A stretch of DNA of 64,000 nt from Bemisia tabaci (GCF_918797505.1 NC_092800.1:310001-374000), one strand, 5' to 3'. Shown: positions 44,701 through 57,033, counted from the stretch's first letter. Translations and numbers: made by a program. The notes: a model not told the origin generated them from the sequence alone.

Positions 44701-47700
44701 GCCTGACATACAACTATTATACCACGGGTGTAAGCATGTTGCAGCTCCGCCGGATTGAAGGCGCGTCGAACTGCGAAGATGTCTTGTGCGCCCTACCGAA
44801 CTTCCCTGGCTGGGCGAACGCTAAAATCGCTGCGACACTTAGAGGACGCGTCATTATTTTGTCTCTCGTCTATTTTTCACCGTAAAATAAAACAAGAATA
44901 ACTATCTTAATGGTTACGATTTAGAATGTGGGACCATGTTTTTTTTTCGGCTAATAAAAGAAAAAAGGATAATAGGACTTAATATGAAGTCACAACGAAC
45001 TTTCCCGTGATTTCAATTAAAATCGTTCGTAAAATTATAGTAAATTTTTCAGAGAATCAGCGCGTATCTTTTAACAAATATTGAATCAAAGTGAAGCATT
45101 AACCGAGTAATTGTAATTACCGCGCTGATGTTGATGGTCTCTGTGCCTCTTATCACCAGTTTTTCCTCCCAGAGGGAGCTGGTGATTAAATTTCCATCCT
45201 TTTTTGTAATCTTTGTCTTGTGTGCTTTGATTTTGCTGCACTGTGCCGAGTCTGTTTACCTGGTAATCAGTCTCGGTCTCGCAATTACAGCGGAGCGACG
45301 GCTCGTTTTTGTTTTATTTTCCGGTTGATAATGAAATTTTTATTATTTTGAAACGTCCCGGGTTTTGTTTATTCCTTTCTCTTTATTTGCAGCCTTTTCC
45401 CCAAATTAAGTTGTTCTTTTATTACGTGTATTTTGGCTGATTAAGTTGTTTCTCATTAACCGAGGTTTGCAACGTTGCAATCGATGTAAATAAGCTTCTT
45501 TTTGCGTGGAACCATCGATATTTGAGTTTCTTTACGTCAGGCCTGACATACAACTATTATACCACGGGTGTAAGCATGTTGCAGCTCCGCCGGATGGAAG
45601 GCGCGTGAAACTAAGAAGATGTCTTGTGAGGCCCTGCCGAGCTTCCCTGGCTGGGCGAACGCTAAAATCGCTGCGACACTTAGAAGACGCGTCATTATTT
45701 ATGTCTCTCTTCTATTTTTCACCGTAAAATAAAACAAGAATAACTATCTTAATAGCTACGATTTAGAATCTGGGAATCCGGTTTTTTTTCGGTAAAAAGT
45801 AAAAAAGGATAATTTGACTTAATATGAAGTCACAAGGAACTTTCCCATGATTTCAATTAAAATCGTTCGTAAAATTATAGTAAATTTTTCAGAGAATCAG
45901 CGCGTATCTTTTGAAAAATATTGAATCTAAGTGAAGCATTAACCGTGGTTTGCAACGTTGCAATCGAGGTAAATAAGCCTCTTTTCGCGTGGAACCATCG
46001 ATATTTGAGTTCCTTTACGGCAGGCGTGAAATACAACTATTTGACCACGGATGTAAGCATGTTGCAGCTCCGCCGGATTGAAGGCGCATCGAACTGCGAA
46101 GATGTCTTGTGCGCCCTACCAAGCTTCCCTGGGTGGACGAACGCTAAAATCGCTGCGACATTTAGAAGACGCGTCATTATTTATGACTTTCTTCTAATTT
46201 CCACCGTAAAAAAAAAAAAAAAACCAGAATAACTACCCTAATACCTACGTTATAGAATCCAGGACCCTGTTTTTTTTCGGTAAAAAAAAAAAAAAAAAAA
46301 AGGAAAATAGGACGAAGTATAATGTCGCAACTAACTTTCCCGTGATTTCAAATAAAATCGTTCGAAAATTATTTTAAATTTTTCGGAGAATCAGCGCGTA
46401 TCTTTTGAAAAATAATGAATGCATGTGAAGCATTAACCGAGGTTTGCAACGTTGCAATCGAGGTAAATAAGCTCCTTTTCGCGTGGTACCATCGATATTT
46501 GAGTTCGTTTATGGCCGGCGTGACAAACAACTTAAAGGAAATGAAAGCAGGATTCGTTTAAGGGATAACCCGCGCACAAGGTGGAACAGAAGTCGATTTC
46601 TCTATCAAATGCGAGGTTTTCCCCAGAATGAATCCTGCGTTCATTTCTCTCAATTTTTCCAATTGTTTGGTTGAGAATGATTATGCAGGCTCATGCACAG
46701 GGGACATGAGTTCTTTCCTTGGCTAAAAATGGAAAATCTGCCGAGATTCTTTACTTGATCGATACGACAAATGGCACGTTGGAGGTACGTGGAGCGTAGC
46801 AGAAACCGGGACGAGTCACCTTAATTTGGATGTGAGCAAGAGAAGTTTGTTTGGGGCGATGGTGGCGATTATGCTCTTGGGTTTGCAATGTAATTTGGGT
46901 TTCAGAGAGTATGTTTTCTCTGTTCAGAGACGCTGCGACTGTACCCGGCGTCGGGGATTTTGGTGCGGACGTGCACGGAGCCTTTCAAGTTACCAGACTC
47001 GGACGTCGTCATCGAGAAAGGGACCAAGGTCTTCGTCTCCTCCTACGGCCTCCAAACGGACCCTCGATATTTTCCCGAGCCCGAAAAATTCGACCCGGAG
47101 CGCTTTTCCGAAGAGAACAAGGAAAAAATCCTCCCCGGGACCTATTTGCCTTTCGGAGACGGGCCTAGACTTTGCATAGGTGAGAATCATCAGCTCATGT
47201 ATCAAGATCAAATGCTGTGATTGGCCAAAGTCATCAGGGAAGCCAATCACAAGACCTGATTTTGAAGATTTGATGGCTCGATTTGATCGTGTCACAACAG
47301 ATTTTCTCCCCCCCCCCTTTTCCCTAATTTGTATTTCAACTAGCTTATCAGCTAATCCCGTTCAAATTTGAAGAGGCATGGGCTGCGCTTTCTTCTTTTT
47401 TACCATATCCCTTCCCTGCCTTTATTCCTCAATGATCTCTGCCATGTTAAGATTTGACCTAAAGGCCTGGCAGAGGAATCGCTAAACGACGTGGTCTCAT
47501 CGCAATTAGACCGGTCGAAAGCCAAATTGTTTAAAAAAAAAAAAAAAAAAAAAAATTGATTTAAGTAACCAAATAATTAAACGACTCTGATTAAATCGCG
47601 ATTTGACAAATCATTTCGCGTACCTAATCGCATTTCTGTCGTCACGTGATTAAAGAATTTACTTGCCAAAGATTGACAAATTCAACGTGAGTAGGTACGT

Positions 47701-48258
47701 AAGGCAGGATTTTTTAAAAGGAAAAACGTCACATTCGCCTGAGATTTCGACCGAACGGTATATTTTTCCGGAAAAAAGAAAACCCTGCCTTAATTCCACT
47801 GAATTTGTAAATCAAAATTGATGATTACGTACGTAACTTCTTTAGTCTCGTGAAAACATAAATGCGATCTCAAAATTCAAGAAGATTGATAGTTATCTGA
47901 AAACACAGAGCTAATCGATGCGGTATATCGCAAGTCGTTTGACTCGTTTTGACTCGTTTTGACTCAAAATCCTCCGGCCATCGAATCACCTGAAAGCCTG
48001 AAACGCCCCCGAGCCAGCGTAATACTCTTCACCTATTTTATTGTAAACATGTGATTTGATCAACTTCGAACGAATGTTTCAGCGATGCGACTGGCATTGA
48101 TGGATGTGAAGATGATGATGGTTAGGTTGGTTTCGAAATACGAAATTCATACAACCCCCAAGACACCGAAAAAGATCACATTCGACACGAACTCATTCAC
48201 GGTACAGCCTGCTGAAAAAGTATGGCTCCGCTTCCGGAGAAGGGCGTCGACGCCATGA
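35777..48258 (+). CDS. Cytochrome P450 monooxygenase, CYP3 clan (CYP6-like), six coding exons
   Basis: Exons 35777-36117, 37125-37457, 38621-38856, 39668-39895, 46928-47179 and 48083-48258 join in frame (GT/AG at every junction) to 521 codons plus TGA. P450s insert one oxygen atom from O2 into lipophilic substrates using a haem-thiolate centre; insect CYP3-clan members often detoxify plant compounds and insecticides. An N-terminal membrane anchor (about residues 14-31) places it on the ER face. Visible motifs are WRQVR 137-141 (helix C), AGYEPT 322-327 (I helix), ETLR 380-383 (ExxR), FDPERF, and haem loop FGDGPRLCIA with Cys462. Odd points: the conserved I-helix Thr position is Pro (E-P-T), and the last Gly of the haem motif is Ala, which is common. 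Intron 4 is 7 kb and full of repeats. The subfamily cannot be named without a search. Confidence 0.9.
36168..36410. mobile_element. MITE (GCCGTGCTAAGG family), copy 4, in P450 intron 1
   Basis: The ends are GCCGCGCTGAGGGAAAACGC and the complement of GCCGTGCTAAGGAAGAACGC. Both sub-termini carry the GAACATTCGAGAGT motif. The flanks TCTGCTCT and ACTGCTGA agree at only 5 of 8 positions. Confidence 0.85.
37511..37722. mobile_element. Foldback MITE pair member 1, P450 intron 2
   Basis: Inverted arms (AAAAAAGTCGCTTGACTTTA, GAGTCCAGACTCT, AATGACAAGAAAAAATACTC against AGTGTATTTTTTCTTGTCAA-like, AGAGTCTGGACTCTAGATCC) enclose a short centre. A diverged copy sits at 38274-38490 in the same intron and orientation. 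Confidence 0.8.
37871..38162. mobile_element. Foldback MITE (CAGCCTGATTGTTGAAA family), copy 2
   Basis: The ends are CAGCCTGATAGTTGAAATTC and the complement of CAGCCTGATTGTTGAAATTT. Arms of about 120 bp are strongly complementary (CTTATCGCTGCTTTGTCGTG against CACGACAAAGCAGCGATAAG). It lies in P450 intron 2. Confidence 0.85.
38274..38490. mobile_element. Foldback MITE pair member 2, P450 intron 2
   Basis: This is a diverged copy of 37511-37722; it shares CAATCGGATTTTTGCTTGAA followed by TC, GAGTCTGG and the ATCCAAGMTACTTTTTT end. It lies only about 130 bp upstream of exon 3. Confidence 0.8.
40023..40171. repeat. Tandem repeat with GCAATGCGTCAAGTATTC core, P450 intron 4
   Basis: Two units contain GCAATGCGTCAAGTATTCCT, CAGTCTT and TAGGCGC. 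The core is the reverse complement of the repeat at 15530-15655 (CACGCATTGCG). Confidence 0.8.
41456..44437. repeat. Inverted repeat with arms of about 1.1 kb, P450 intron 4
   Basis: The left arm 41456-42552 and right arm 43322-44437 are reverse complements with scattered differences, around a spacer of about 770 bp. The arms even encode the same 87-residue chance frame on opposite strands (42240-42500 and 43372-43635). The arms include part of the array unit (CGCTAAAATCGC... GACGAGTCATT), so the inversion arose after, or by using, the tandem array. Confidence 0.9.
45108..45453. mobile_element. 346-bp insertion with 11-bp target duplication
   Basis: One array unit is interrupted exactly after CATTAACCGAG (45097-45107), and the same 11 bases recur at 45454-45464 where the unit resumes. 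Intact neighbouring units have this sequence once. An 11-bp duplication without inverted ends suggests a retroposed sequence or an unknown transposon. The insert begins TAATTGTAATTACCGCG; I do not recognise it. Confidence 0.8.
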
Positions 48259-48496
48259 GAATATCTCCTGTGATTATTTTACCTTTTTAGATGTAAATTA
48301 TTAACTTAGGTTAAAACAATTAATTTAGATGCACTTAACGCCCTATTTCGTCGTTCCTCTGACGTAAGAGCGTATCTCAATTTTCACGGGAGCCCTGTCT
48401 TACATAAATCCATATTTTCTGGGGCTCATATACCTAAGTCAGAGGAGCGACGATTTATGGTCGTCCCTTGAATAGCTCCTTTCCAGTAGGGTTATA

Positions 48497-48753
48497 CAGT
48501 GGCCATTTTGCAGGTTGGCAACGCTATTCTTCCTCCATTTACATCCATTAAAAATATCGATTTTAGATGAGGCAATTAAGCTGCCTCGCCAGCGGGTCGA
48601 TTGTGGAATCGTTATCGAATGACCCTGAGCCATGCTGTTTATTGATCCAAGTCATTCGATATCGATTCAACAATCGAGCCGCAGGAATCGATTGTTTTAC
48701 ATACATTTAAATGGAGGAAAAGCAGTGTTGCTAACTTTCAAGAGTCGCCACTG
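48497..48753. mobile_element. hAT-like MITE (CAGTGGC ends, TTGGCAAC sub-terminal)
   Basis: The left CAGTGGCCATTTTGCAGGTT and right (complement of CAGTGGCGACTCTTGAAAGT) ends are followed inward by GGCAACGCTATTCTTCCTCC and its diverged counterpart. Flanking 8-mers GGGTTATA and GCCTCATA match at 5 of 8 bases, so the duplication is unproven. The centre has ATCGATT palindromes. Confidence 0.65.
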
Positions 48754-48762
48754 GCCTCATAG

Positions 48763-49021
48763 CGACGGTGAAATTCCTAAACCACGTATCTCGGTTTGCG
48801 CAGTTACAGACTTTCTGTCATACCCGTGTACCTTATCTTCTAAATTAAAAACGACTCAATATCAATTCTTCAACACCTCCGTGATTTTTCTGTGCCATAT
48901 GAAGAAAATTCTGGGAAATCTTCAAGGATTTATATTGATTAGTTCTCATTTAAAAAAATGAAATTGGAGCGGAGGTTTTAAACCACCCCAAGCGAGATAC
49001 GCGGTTTGGGAATTTCACCGT
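48763..49021. mobile_element. TIR MITE (ACGGTGAAATTCC ends)
   Basis: The left end CGACGGTGAAATTCCTAAAC and right end (complement of CTACGGTGAAATTCCCAAAC) form an inverted repeat of about 30 bp, continuing CACGTATCTCG. It abuts the preceding element. Confidence 0.8.
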
Positions 49022-49379
49022 AGATAAAATTTACATTGTGGTTAAGATACTTATGTTTAATTGGACCACATTTTGTAAGTCGGGACTACAATATCTGGCT
49101 TAGTTTAAAAACGACGTATGTGCTATTAGTTTAAATTCCCTGTGCAAACAAGTGTTTTTACAGATGAGCCAGGTATTGTAGTTCTAAATTGCAAAATGTA
49201 GTCCGAAAAAGGAAATTTATACGGAACTTGAGTACCTACTTAAAAGGCTAAAACGCTAGAAAACGCATCTCCATTAATTGCAGTGTTTCAACATTTTCGA
49301 AGAGAGATAAGTAAGGCAACTTGATACCTTGAAATGAATGGGTAGGTACAGAATTCTGTTAGGAGAGAAAATAACACCG
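49022..49379. other. Intergenic, nothing recognised
   Basis: AT-rich sequence without a supported gene. Confidence 0.5.
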
Positions 49380-49587
49380 AAAAAAAAGTGAAGTTGATTC
49401 AACATTCTGTATGTAAAAAAAAGTGTACTAGAACTTAAAAAATACTGAATTACCCGCTAAAGCAGTTACTCTAGCAATGCCAAGATGCAAATCTAACTAC
49501 CTTCTGTGGCAGGTAATTCAGCAATTTACAAGTTCTCGCACACTTTTTTTACATCTAGAATGTTAAATCAACAACACTCTTTTTTTG
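49380..49587. mobile_element. TIR MITE (AAAAAAAGTGAAGTTGATT ends)
   Basis: The left arm AAAAAAAGTGAAGTTGATTC, AACATTCTGTATGTAAAAAA and right arm (complement of AAAAAAAGAGTGTTGTTGAT, TTAACATTCTAGATGTAAAA) are about 80% complementary over 50 bp. An inner pair GAATTACC/GGTAATTC is also present. Confidence 0.75.
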
Positions 49588-52500
49588 GTAAAAATAATCA
49601 GAGAAGTTTTCGCGAAATTACATTGATATAGTTTTCCAAAGAAAAAATAAAGTATGACAGGGAGTTTGCAACATTGCAAACGGAGATGCGTGGTTTAGCA
49701 CTTTCTCCATCGATATGTAAATAATACAAGCTACCCATTAGCAAAACTTGCAGCTCTCCAAGTGTGACAGATTGGACCTGATTTATTGTTCTTGTATTCA
49801 CTGAATTTTTAATTTTTATGGATGGAGCTCCTTTTTATTAAGCAAGAACGACCTGTGACAAGAATAGAGCTAAGAGGGTTGTCTACCTTAAAACACTTTT
49901 TTTCCCTGTACACTTAACTTTTTTTTTTTTTCCCCCCTTTATACTATTCTACTTTTGTTAGAGTACTTCAGAGTAAGCTTCCTGTAAATTCTCAACTCTT
50001 TTCACCCATTTGGGCACTGGTGAGCAGGAAATTTAGCCCAAAAATGGAGCAGGTTTTTAAGAGTAACTGTATCTTCAGTCCTTTTAGACTTTCAGAGCAA
50101 TTTTTTTCATTTTTTTAAATAATCAGATATATTGACTCTACAACTTCCATTATTTTTAAGTAATGAGGATTATTTCTGTTCATTCCTTTTTTTTTCATGC
50201 CTCAATATTTTCTCAGGTGCACTTAGACTTTTGTCATTTACATATAATCACTGAATACATATGCAAACACACCAATACTACAAGTTGTAGAAAATTAAAT
50301 TCTGAGTACTTTTTTTCAAAAAAAAACAGCTTTCTAGCAGCAATAGAACTGAAGTTACACTTGGTCCAAGATCCCAAAACTCTTAAAAAGTAAAGTTTTC
50401 AATATCAACAGATATTCATGCTCATTAATTTTTATGAATAAGCAACTTTGAAAAAATATTAAAAATACGTCTGGAGCACTTAAAAAAAATTTATCCATCA
50501 TTCATTTCAGCAGAATCCAAATATAAAAAGAAAATGCAAAAAAAAAAACCCAAAAAAATGCGTTTTGAAGGTAGACTTTCCGCTTAAAAAAGGGTTAAGT
50601 AAGAGCAACAATGAACTTTGTTTGGCCGACGATGAGTAGCCGCGAATTTGTTGACTGTTTAAGGAATTATTTCTTCGGGGGAGGAAAGAAGCCGAATTTT
50701 GGACGAAATTTAGAGAAAAGTGGTTTTGAGTTTATCAAGCAAATTGTCTTGTTAACTATTCCAAGTTGAGGAAAAAATAGAGGTTTTTGATTTTTTACAT
50801 TGAGTCTCATAGAAAAATAAAACTGCTCTTTTTCAATTTCAACTTGATGTTGTTTGGTCTACATTTTAAGATATCAATTTCCTCCTGAACGCTTCCATTT
50901 AAATTCTTGTTGGTGGCAGCACTGCATTTTATAAAGTTTTTTCTATACTTTCCCTGGGTCAGAGAAATCCAAAAAAATTTCTGCGCTAATTCTCTTGCCT
51001 CATAGATTATGAGAATTTATTGTAAAAAAATAGTAAGTGAGTGATCCATTAAGACGTTGTTTTTATAAAAAGCTCAAATTCTAATTTTTTAACTTGACAA
51101 GTGTAGTTTTCCTACAAATTTGACTCAAGTTACAACAGTCCTTTGACATGGTCTTGAATAAAAATTTTACACTAAAGAAAAGCATGAACGATTTCAGGAC
51201 GACAAAAGCAATTAATATGCCGAAATGTATTTAAAATCAAGGCCAGAAATGCTCGTACATCAAAAAGTAGAAATACAAATAGGAATGGGAAGACCATACG
51301 CTGCACCAACTGAAACGGCAATAGGTCAAAAAGTACAAAACAAAGTTATCACGAACTTAAAAAATTTAAAAAAATAGCACATTTTACAATTCTTCATAAT
51401 TTACTGAAACATTGATAAGGCACATATTGAATGGCACACACAGTTGAATGGAATTTACAAAAAATAAATCAGAATTGCGACATTTTGCATTACTTAGTAA
51501 TTATAAAATCCTGGCTTAAACAAAATTTGTGATGCCACTCAAAATGCAAAGGGCTTCAGAATCTTTCAGAATTTGACAAAAGAAAAAAATTAAAACATAA
51601 CTTGAGATACCTTTCGATAAGCCTGATCTAGTAATAAAGTTACTTATAAAGCCTACCACATCTTGATCAAATAGTAGGTAGTATCCATAAATTATTCAAA
51701 GTTGGAAAATTCTTATCATTGAAAATCAGGGACAAGTGGGATGTGTCAGCCAGTAAGAGAAAATATGTTCCTCTCAAGAATAAATGCATCCATTCCTTTT
51801 ACCTGAAAATAACTTTTCAACATAGTCACCGTTGAAAATTCTGCATTTTTGCGGTTGAAACGGCAGTTCCTAAATTTCTGTGCGTAAAAGATCTTTTTGT
51901 TGCATTTCGAACATTTAGACTGACTCTTCGGAACTTATCGTTTGTATATCTTTTTGTCTCCTTCAATGACTTCCTTAAATTTCAAAATGCATGACCTCCT
52001 TTCGATTAAAAGAGATACTCCATTGGATAAGGTAGACACAAACGATCTTGTCAAAAACATCATTGTAAATTATGATTCAAAACCCGGTTGACAGAGTTCC
52101 AAAATGCAAGGATGCAGAATTGGATGGATTGACCAAAGAATTGTTTAACTTCCATGTTGACTATCGGAAAGGTGGACTGCGTTTTGCAACAAGGAATCAA
52201 GATCATTGCCATCGTCTCATGATATGCACCTTTTTGCGTCTTGCAAGAAAATTAGAAAATTTTAACAGGTGCATACTACATACACCCAAAGATAAGTAAT
52301 GATACAGTGATGAATAAAAGATTACAGTATATTTATCATTTTCAGACCTTATTCCAGTTTATGTGTAATCTAACACAAGTTTTTTTAGTATACTCTTAGT
52401 AACAGCGCAACATTTTTGGCTTTTTTGTACAGATGCAATCTAGTTGTATTCTCCGTAAAAATAAAGAACAAATGATCTTGCTGATGAACGTATAGTCTTT

Positions 52501-54173
52501 CAGACGCAAATCTCCACTGGTTTTGAAATTGTTTACATAGTGGTTGCTGATATAGCAGCATAGACAAAAAGCCCTCTTGCACTTCTTGTCTCAAAAATTA
52601 TGATGAATTAGGACTTACATTAAGACTGAGCGTATGACTAATCATATGTGTATGAAATCAGAAATTTTCTACCAGGAATAATTTTTGAATGAGATCAAAA
52701 TGTGCCAGGACTTCCTGGATAACTCTCAGACTTATTTCCTAGTGTAAGAGGTAACTGCCTTAAAATATATCTATAATACAAAGCAATTTATAGAGTAATA
52801 CAAAAAAAATTAAATAAAAGATAAACAAAAAATAGGTAAAAGTAACAACCTTTACAAGGAGCATTTCAAACCTGGAGACTTTAAGTTCCAAGGTTACATA
52901 TCACTTGACTTAGACTGAACTGAATTGAACGAGTTGATGTAGTAAAAAAAATAGTAGATAAGAATGGATATAAATGCTCTCATCGTACTTTCCTAATTAA
53001 CTTAACTCTAAATGTAAGTAGGTCTATTGAGCCTTTTACATTGAAAATCAATGCGTCAATGGCTGAAGTAAAAAAATGTGGACCTCCTTGGCAATATTTC
53101 AGGATCTTTGATGTTTTTGAGAGGAAACAAACGAAAATACCTCTTTGAAATTTTCTGGGAATATCTTCAAATGAGCAAAGAAAACTCACAGAACATTTCA
53201 AAAAAAATGTTGGTTAGTTCCTCTGAAACCACTTTGAACACGGATGGCAATTCATAATGTTGCGATGAGAGATGCAGATTATTCGACTTTAGCCATCGGG
53301 ATGATAAAACAAAACTAATACATCAGATACAGAAATTTACTTAAGCAGCACAACTTTAATTGTATGTCATTTGCTCAAGTAAATAGTTAATTAGAATCAT
53401 GATTCAACATAAAACTGCTAACTGGTAGATTTTGAAACATTTCCCTAGGTTGCATCTCTCTTTTGGCAATGGAAATGTTCGTTGACTTCTAGATTGGTCC
53501 ACAGCTTCTAAGGACACAGCACTTAAAAATAAATTGAGCACAGACTATGCGAAGGCATGATTTTGGATATGCAAGAGGTCAAAGCTACCTAAATTTATGG
53601 GAAATCCAACTTTAACTGGCCGACATTGTAACATTTTAGTTTGAAAATTTGGCACCACAAGACAAATTTTGAGCCAAACTTCGACGAACTTTTCCACCGC
53701 TGAAAAGGGGGTGAAAAAAATTGCTACCTTTTGAAAGGCTTCCTTCTTTCTCAAGTGCTGACTTCAGCAATTTTGTCAGCGCCTTGACAGTCCTTTAAAG
53801 TACATCTGATACAGATGATAAAATTTAAATCTGATGAAACAACTTATTTAAATTTAAACCGTTAATAGAAAAAGTTAACGCACTGAAGCTAGTGTTTCTC
53901 CGCCCTGGATAAAGGGATTAACTTTTTTCAGTGATTAAATGAGTAGAAGGCAGCAACAAGAGTAACATTCGAATCATTGATAGGAAACGTTGATGAGGTC
54001 AAGATAGTCGGCCTCTCTACTGGTAAAATTAATATTCCACAATTAAGAAACAAGTACAACAATTTGCAACAAGAGGTAACTTGAAAATTGAGTTGATCAC
54101 TTCAAAGTGACTTACTTTAAATACTAAAGGAAAACATAGAAAAATCAGAAAAGTTAAAATAACTATCACAATA
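49588..54173. other. Intergenic between the P450 and RING genes
   Basis: This is AT-rich sequence without transposon ends that I can recognise. The 3' UTR of the minus-strand RING gene probably occupies part of its right side, but I could not choose a polyadenylation signal. Short frames (for example 50163-50393, 52072-52299, 52980-53201 and 53545-53754) have AT-rich, low-information products. Confidence 0.5.
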
Positions 54174-57002
54174 TCATGAGGAAGGAATCCAGTCCATGTT
54201 TGGGAACTTCAATTGAAGCTGAGTAATAAGCTCATTGAAAAAATAAATGTTACTAGAAGTGCAAACTGCCCTACAATTGGGACACATCTGGTTTTCGTTC
54301 CGCCAAGCTTGCCATCCCTCTAAACATCTCTTACAAAATGTATGACCACAAGATGTTATCACAGCCTGAGAGAAAACAAATTGAAAAAATAATAAAAGAT
54401 TACTATACAGGGTTCATGCAGTCAAAACAAATACAAATTCACAAAGTATCGAAGAACACTAACAAACTTTCACCTAAATTTATATTCTACCGTTGATTCA
54501 AGCAAAAATTCGTTGCTTCTCACAAAGGAACATAGCTAGTCTGTGCTGCTTCATTAACATTATCTTTCATTGTATTTCTTCTATTTCTTTTTAAGGAGAA
54601 CCATCCCACACATTAGTCTGAAAATTTTGTCTTTTCTTGCAAGCATAAAGAGAAATCTTTAGAAATTTCAGGGGAATTCATGCGATAGATCTCCTATGAA
54701 AAATGGAAAATGTCAAAAGGAAATACTGGAACAGCGCAACGCTACACTGCAAGTATGTACGGCGTGATGCTTTCAAGTCAGATTCTACCAATTAAAAACA
54801 CAGGGGCTTCAAACAGACTTCGATCTAGTTTTTCGAGGACAATCAAATAATTTTAACGCAAAAAAATCTGCAAGACAAAGTAAGGAGGTAGGTGAAGAAA
54901 ATGTCATAAGTAGTACAAGTGGGTTTCGGGTTAGTGGTACTTAAAATATTAATAAAAATTCCCAAATAAAGCTCAAGAGACTTAAAATTCTGGGTTCTTT
55001 ACCATTGTACAACATTCCTACACACATTGACAGATAGATAAGACGGCAGAAGGCAAGAGAGATTACTTCTTCAGCAAAGAAAAGACAGAATACAAGGAAA
55101 TGTTTCCTGACTCCGATAGAAAATAATAGCTCTTTATCAGTGAAAGAGCTGTAAATCAAACAATCAATAGCCATGAACCACTAGACAAGGTACGAATTTA
55201 AGCATTTTGATGTACGTTTCCTCTTTCAACTTTTGAGTAGAACACGATTCATTCAACGAAAATAACTTGTATTAACTCCAAACCAAGATGATAACCTTTT
55301 ACTTAGCATTTGATATGAAAAATTTGAAATTCCATTTCACATGAGAAACAGAATCTACTGGAATTAAATCACATGCTACAATCATTTTGGCAACCCAATC
55401 AAGAAGTGTTCCTTCCAAAGCTGTTCAAAGTTTAAAAACCGTGCAACAGCTGAGCCAAAGCACCGAGATCGAGATTGTCACATTTTCATACTGCAAAGGC
55501 TCTTATGGTGACGTTTAAAGGGCGATTTAACTCAAATAGATTATTGTTCCTTCTGTGAGCGGGAGTTTTAAATTTATGCATTGAAAAACGTTTATATCTT
55601 TGTTAGAGGATACTTTCAGTGATTCCCTTTGTGCAGATTGTGTTCTACTTGACATTTCGACAAAAAGACTTACATCATAATGCTTAGTTTGCACCTTATC
55701 TGGTGGTCCATTGCATTTAGTAATTAAATAGCTTTATCAAAGAGGATCCCTTACCAAAAATTGTCTTTAAAAATCTACTTATCAAAAATTCAATGTCAAT
55801 TGTGAGGAAAATAAAGAGAGAGGACTTGCATACCTTAGTACAAATACCAAGACAAATTGAGCACTCGCAATTATCTTTCAAGGTTTCTTTGATCGTTTGA
55901 AGAGTAAGCCTCTTGTTTGATTCCATTTGAGTCCTGAGGTCTTCAGCCTCTTTCGCTAGGGACTCAGTCAGGTTCAGCTGAAGGTTTAGCTGCTCCGCTA
56001 ATTCTTCTTTTTCAGCCTTGTGAGCATCCAATTTGGTTGTATATTCAGCCTTGATAGTTTGAATCATGTCTACAAAAGTAAAACGTAATAACATGTGCTT
56101 AGTATTCGCATCGTGTATGATTGTATCATGTATTTTTGACCATACACTCGAAAAAGAACCTTGGTTTACAATAACTCAACATTGAGTTATTGATACCAAA
56201 TTATAGAGTAGTATGTATTCTACAAAGATCACAACGCTAATTTTTACAAGTGCAAGTTATGGACCAAAATAAACAGTGGCTTAATGCTCAGGAGGACCAA
56301 AACACAACTGAAGACTGTAGTATGCCCCTAGCCAAAAGTATGCCCACTAAAGTCGAATTCAAGTGGAATTATGATGGTTTGAAGTTAACAACTTTACTCT
56401 TTTAAGCGACACATAAATTATCTGAATTGTTTCACCTGCATTTTAAGATGGGCCTAATTGTGCATGCATCCGAAACCTTTGTAAGGCTCTCATAAATGAA
56501 ATTCCAACTTCAATTCCACCGCAAGGACAATACTTCACTCAGTGTTATTACTTCAGAGCAATCACAGATATTTTGAAATTCATTGGCATGATTAGTATTG
56601 CACACAGTTTAGAATTGTTTCAGGCAAATACAAAAAGTTATGAAATATTTGGTTGACAGTACACATCACTGGACCTGAGACACAATATGGTTTAGTGTAG
56701 AAATTAAATTTGGAAAAATTCAGGGTGGCTGGATCATTATTGCTTGTCCAAATTAAAGGAAGTTATTTAATAATTGTTTTACCTTCATATCCTCTCTTCA
56801 TTTTTTCTTGTAGTTCCTTATTGATCTGTAAGAGGAGAAATACAAAAAGTTACATTCACAATTAGAGTGAAAGACCGAAGATCAAAGGAATCTTTGACCT
56901 TGTGAGCATAATACATCTAATCTACTAATTAGGTGTGAAGTGATTGAAAGAGTCATTTTCAGAATTTTTATGGGGAGGGGAGACATCAATTACATTTAAG
57001 AG

Positions 57003-57033
<31 letters not shown>

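Larger units (their letters stand above)
40850..46545 (+). repeat. Degenerate tandem array of roughly 480-bp units, P450 intron 4
   Basis: A unit running from TTTCCCGTGATTTCAATTAA through CATTAACCGAGGTTTGCAAC, ATGTTGCAGCTCCGCCGG and GAAGACGCGTCATTATTTAT to GGAAAATAGGAC recurs. The first partial copy spans 40880-41200, then 41201-41690, 44519-44999, 45000-45835 (interrupted by an insertion), 45838-46330 and a truncated one at 46335-46540. A palindrome splits the array between copies 2 and 3. Confidence 0.85.

Noticed and set aside
44598..46232. Repeated plus frames (ALTEVCNVAIEVNKLLFAWNH-type products) in the array
   Set aside because: They recur because the DNA repeats; frames are broken between units and have no known domain, so coding is unlikely.
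47180..47371. Short plus frame after P450 exon 5
   Set aside because: Intron sequence; the reading frame ends at the exon 5 donor and continues at 48083.
52072..52299. 75-codon plus frame
   Set aside because: No motif, no splice context and surrounded by AT-rich intergenic DNA.
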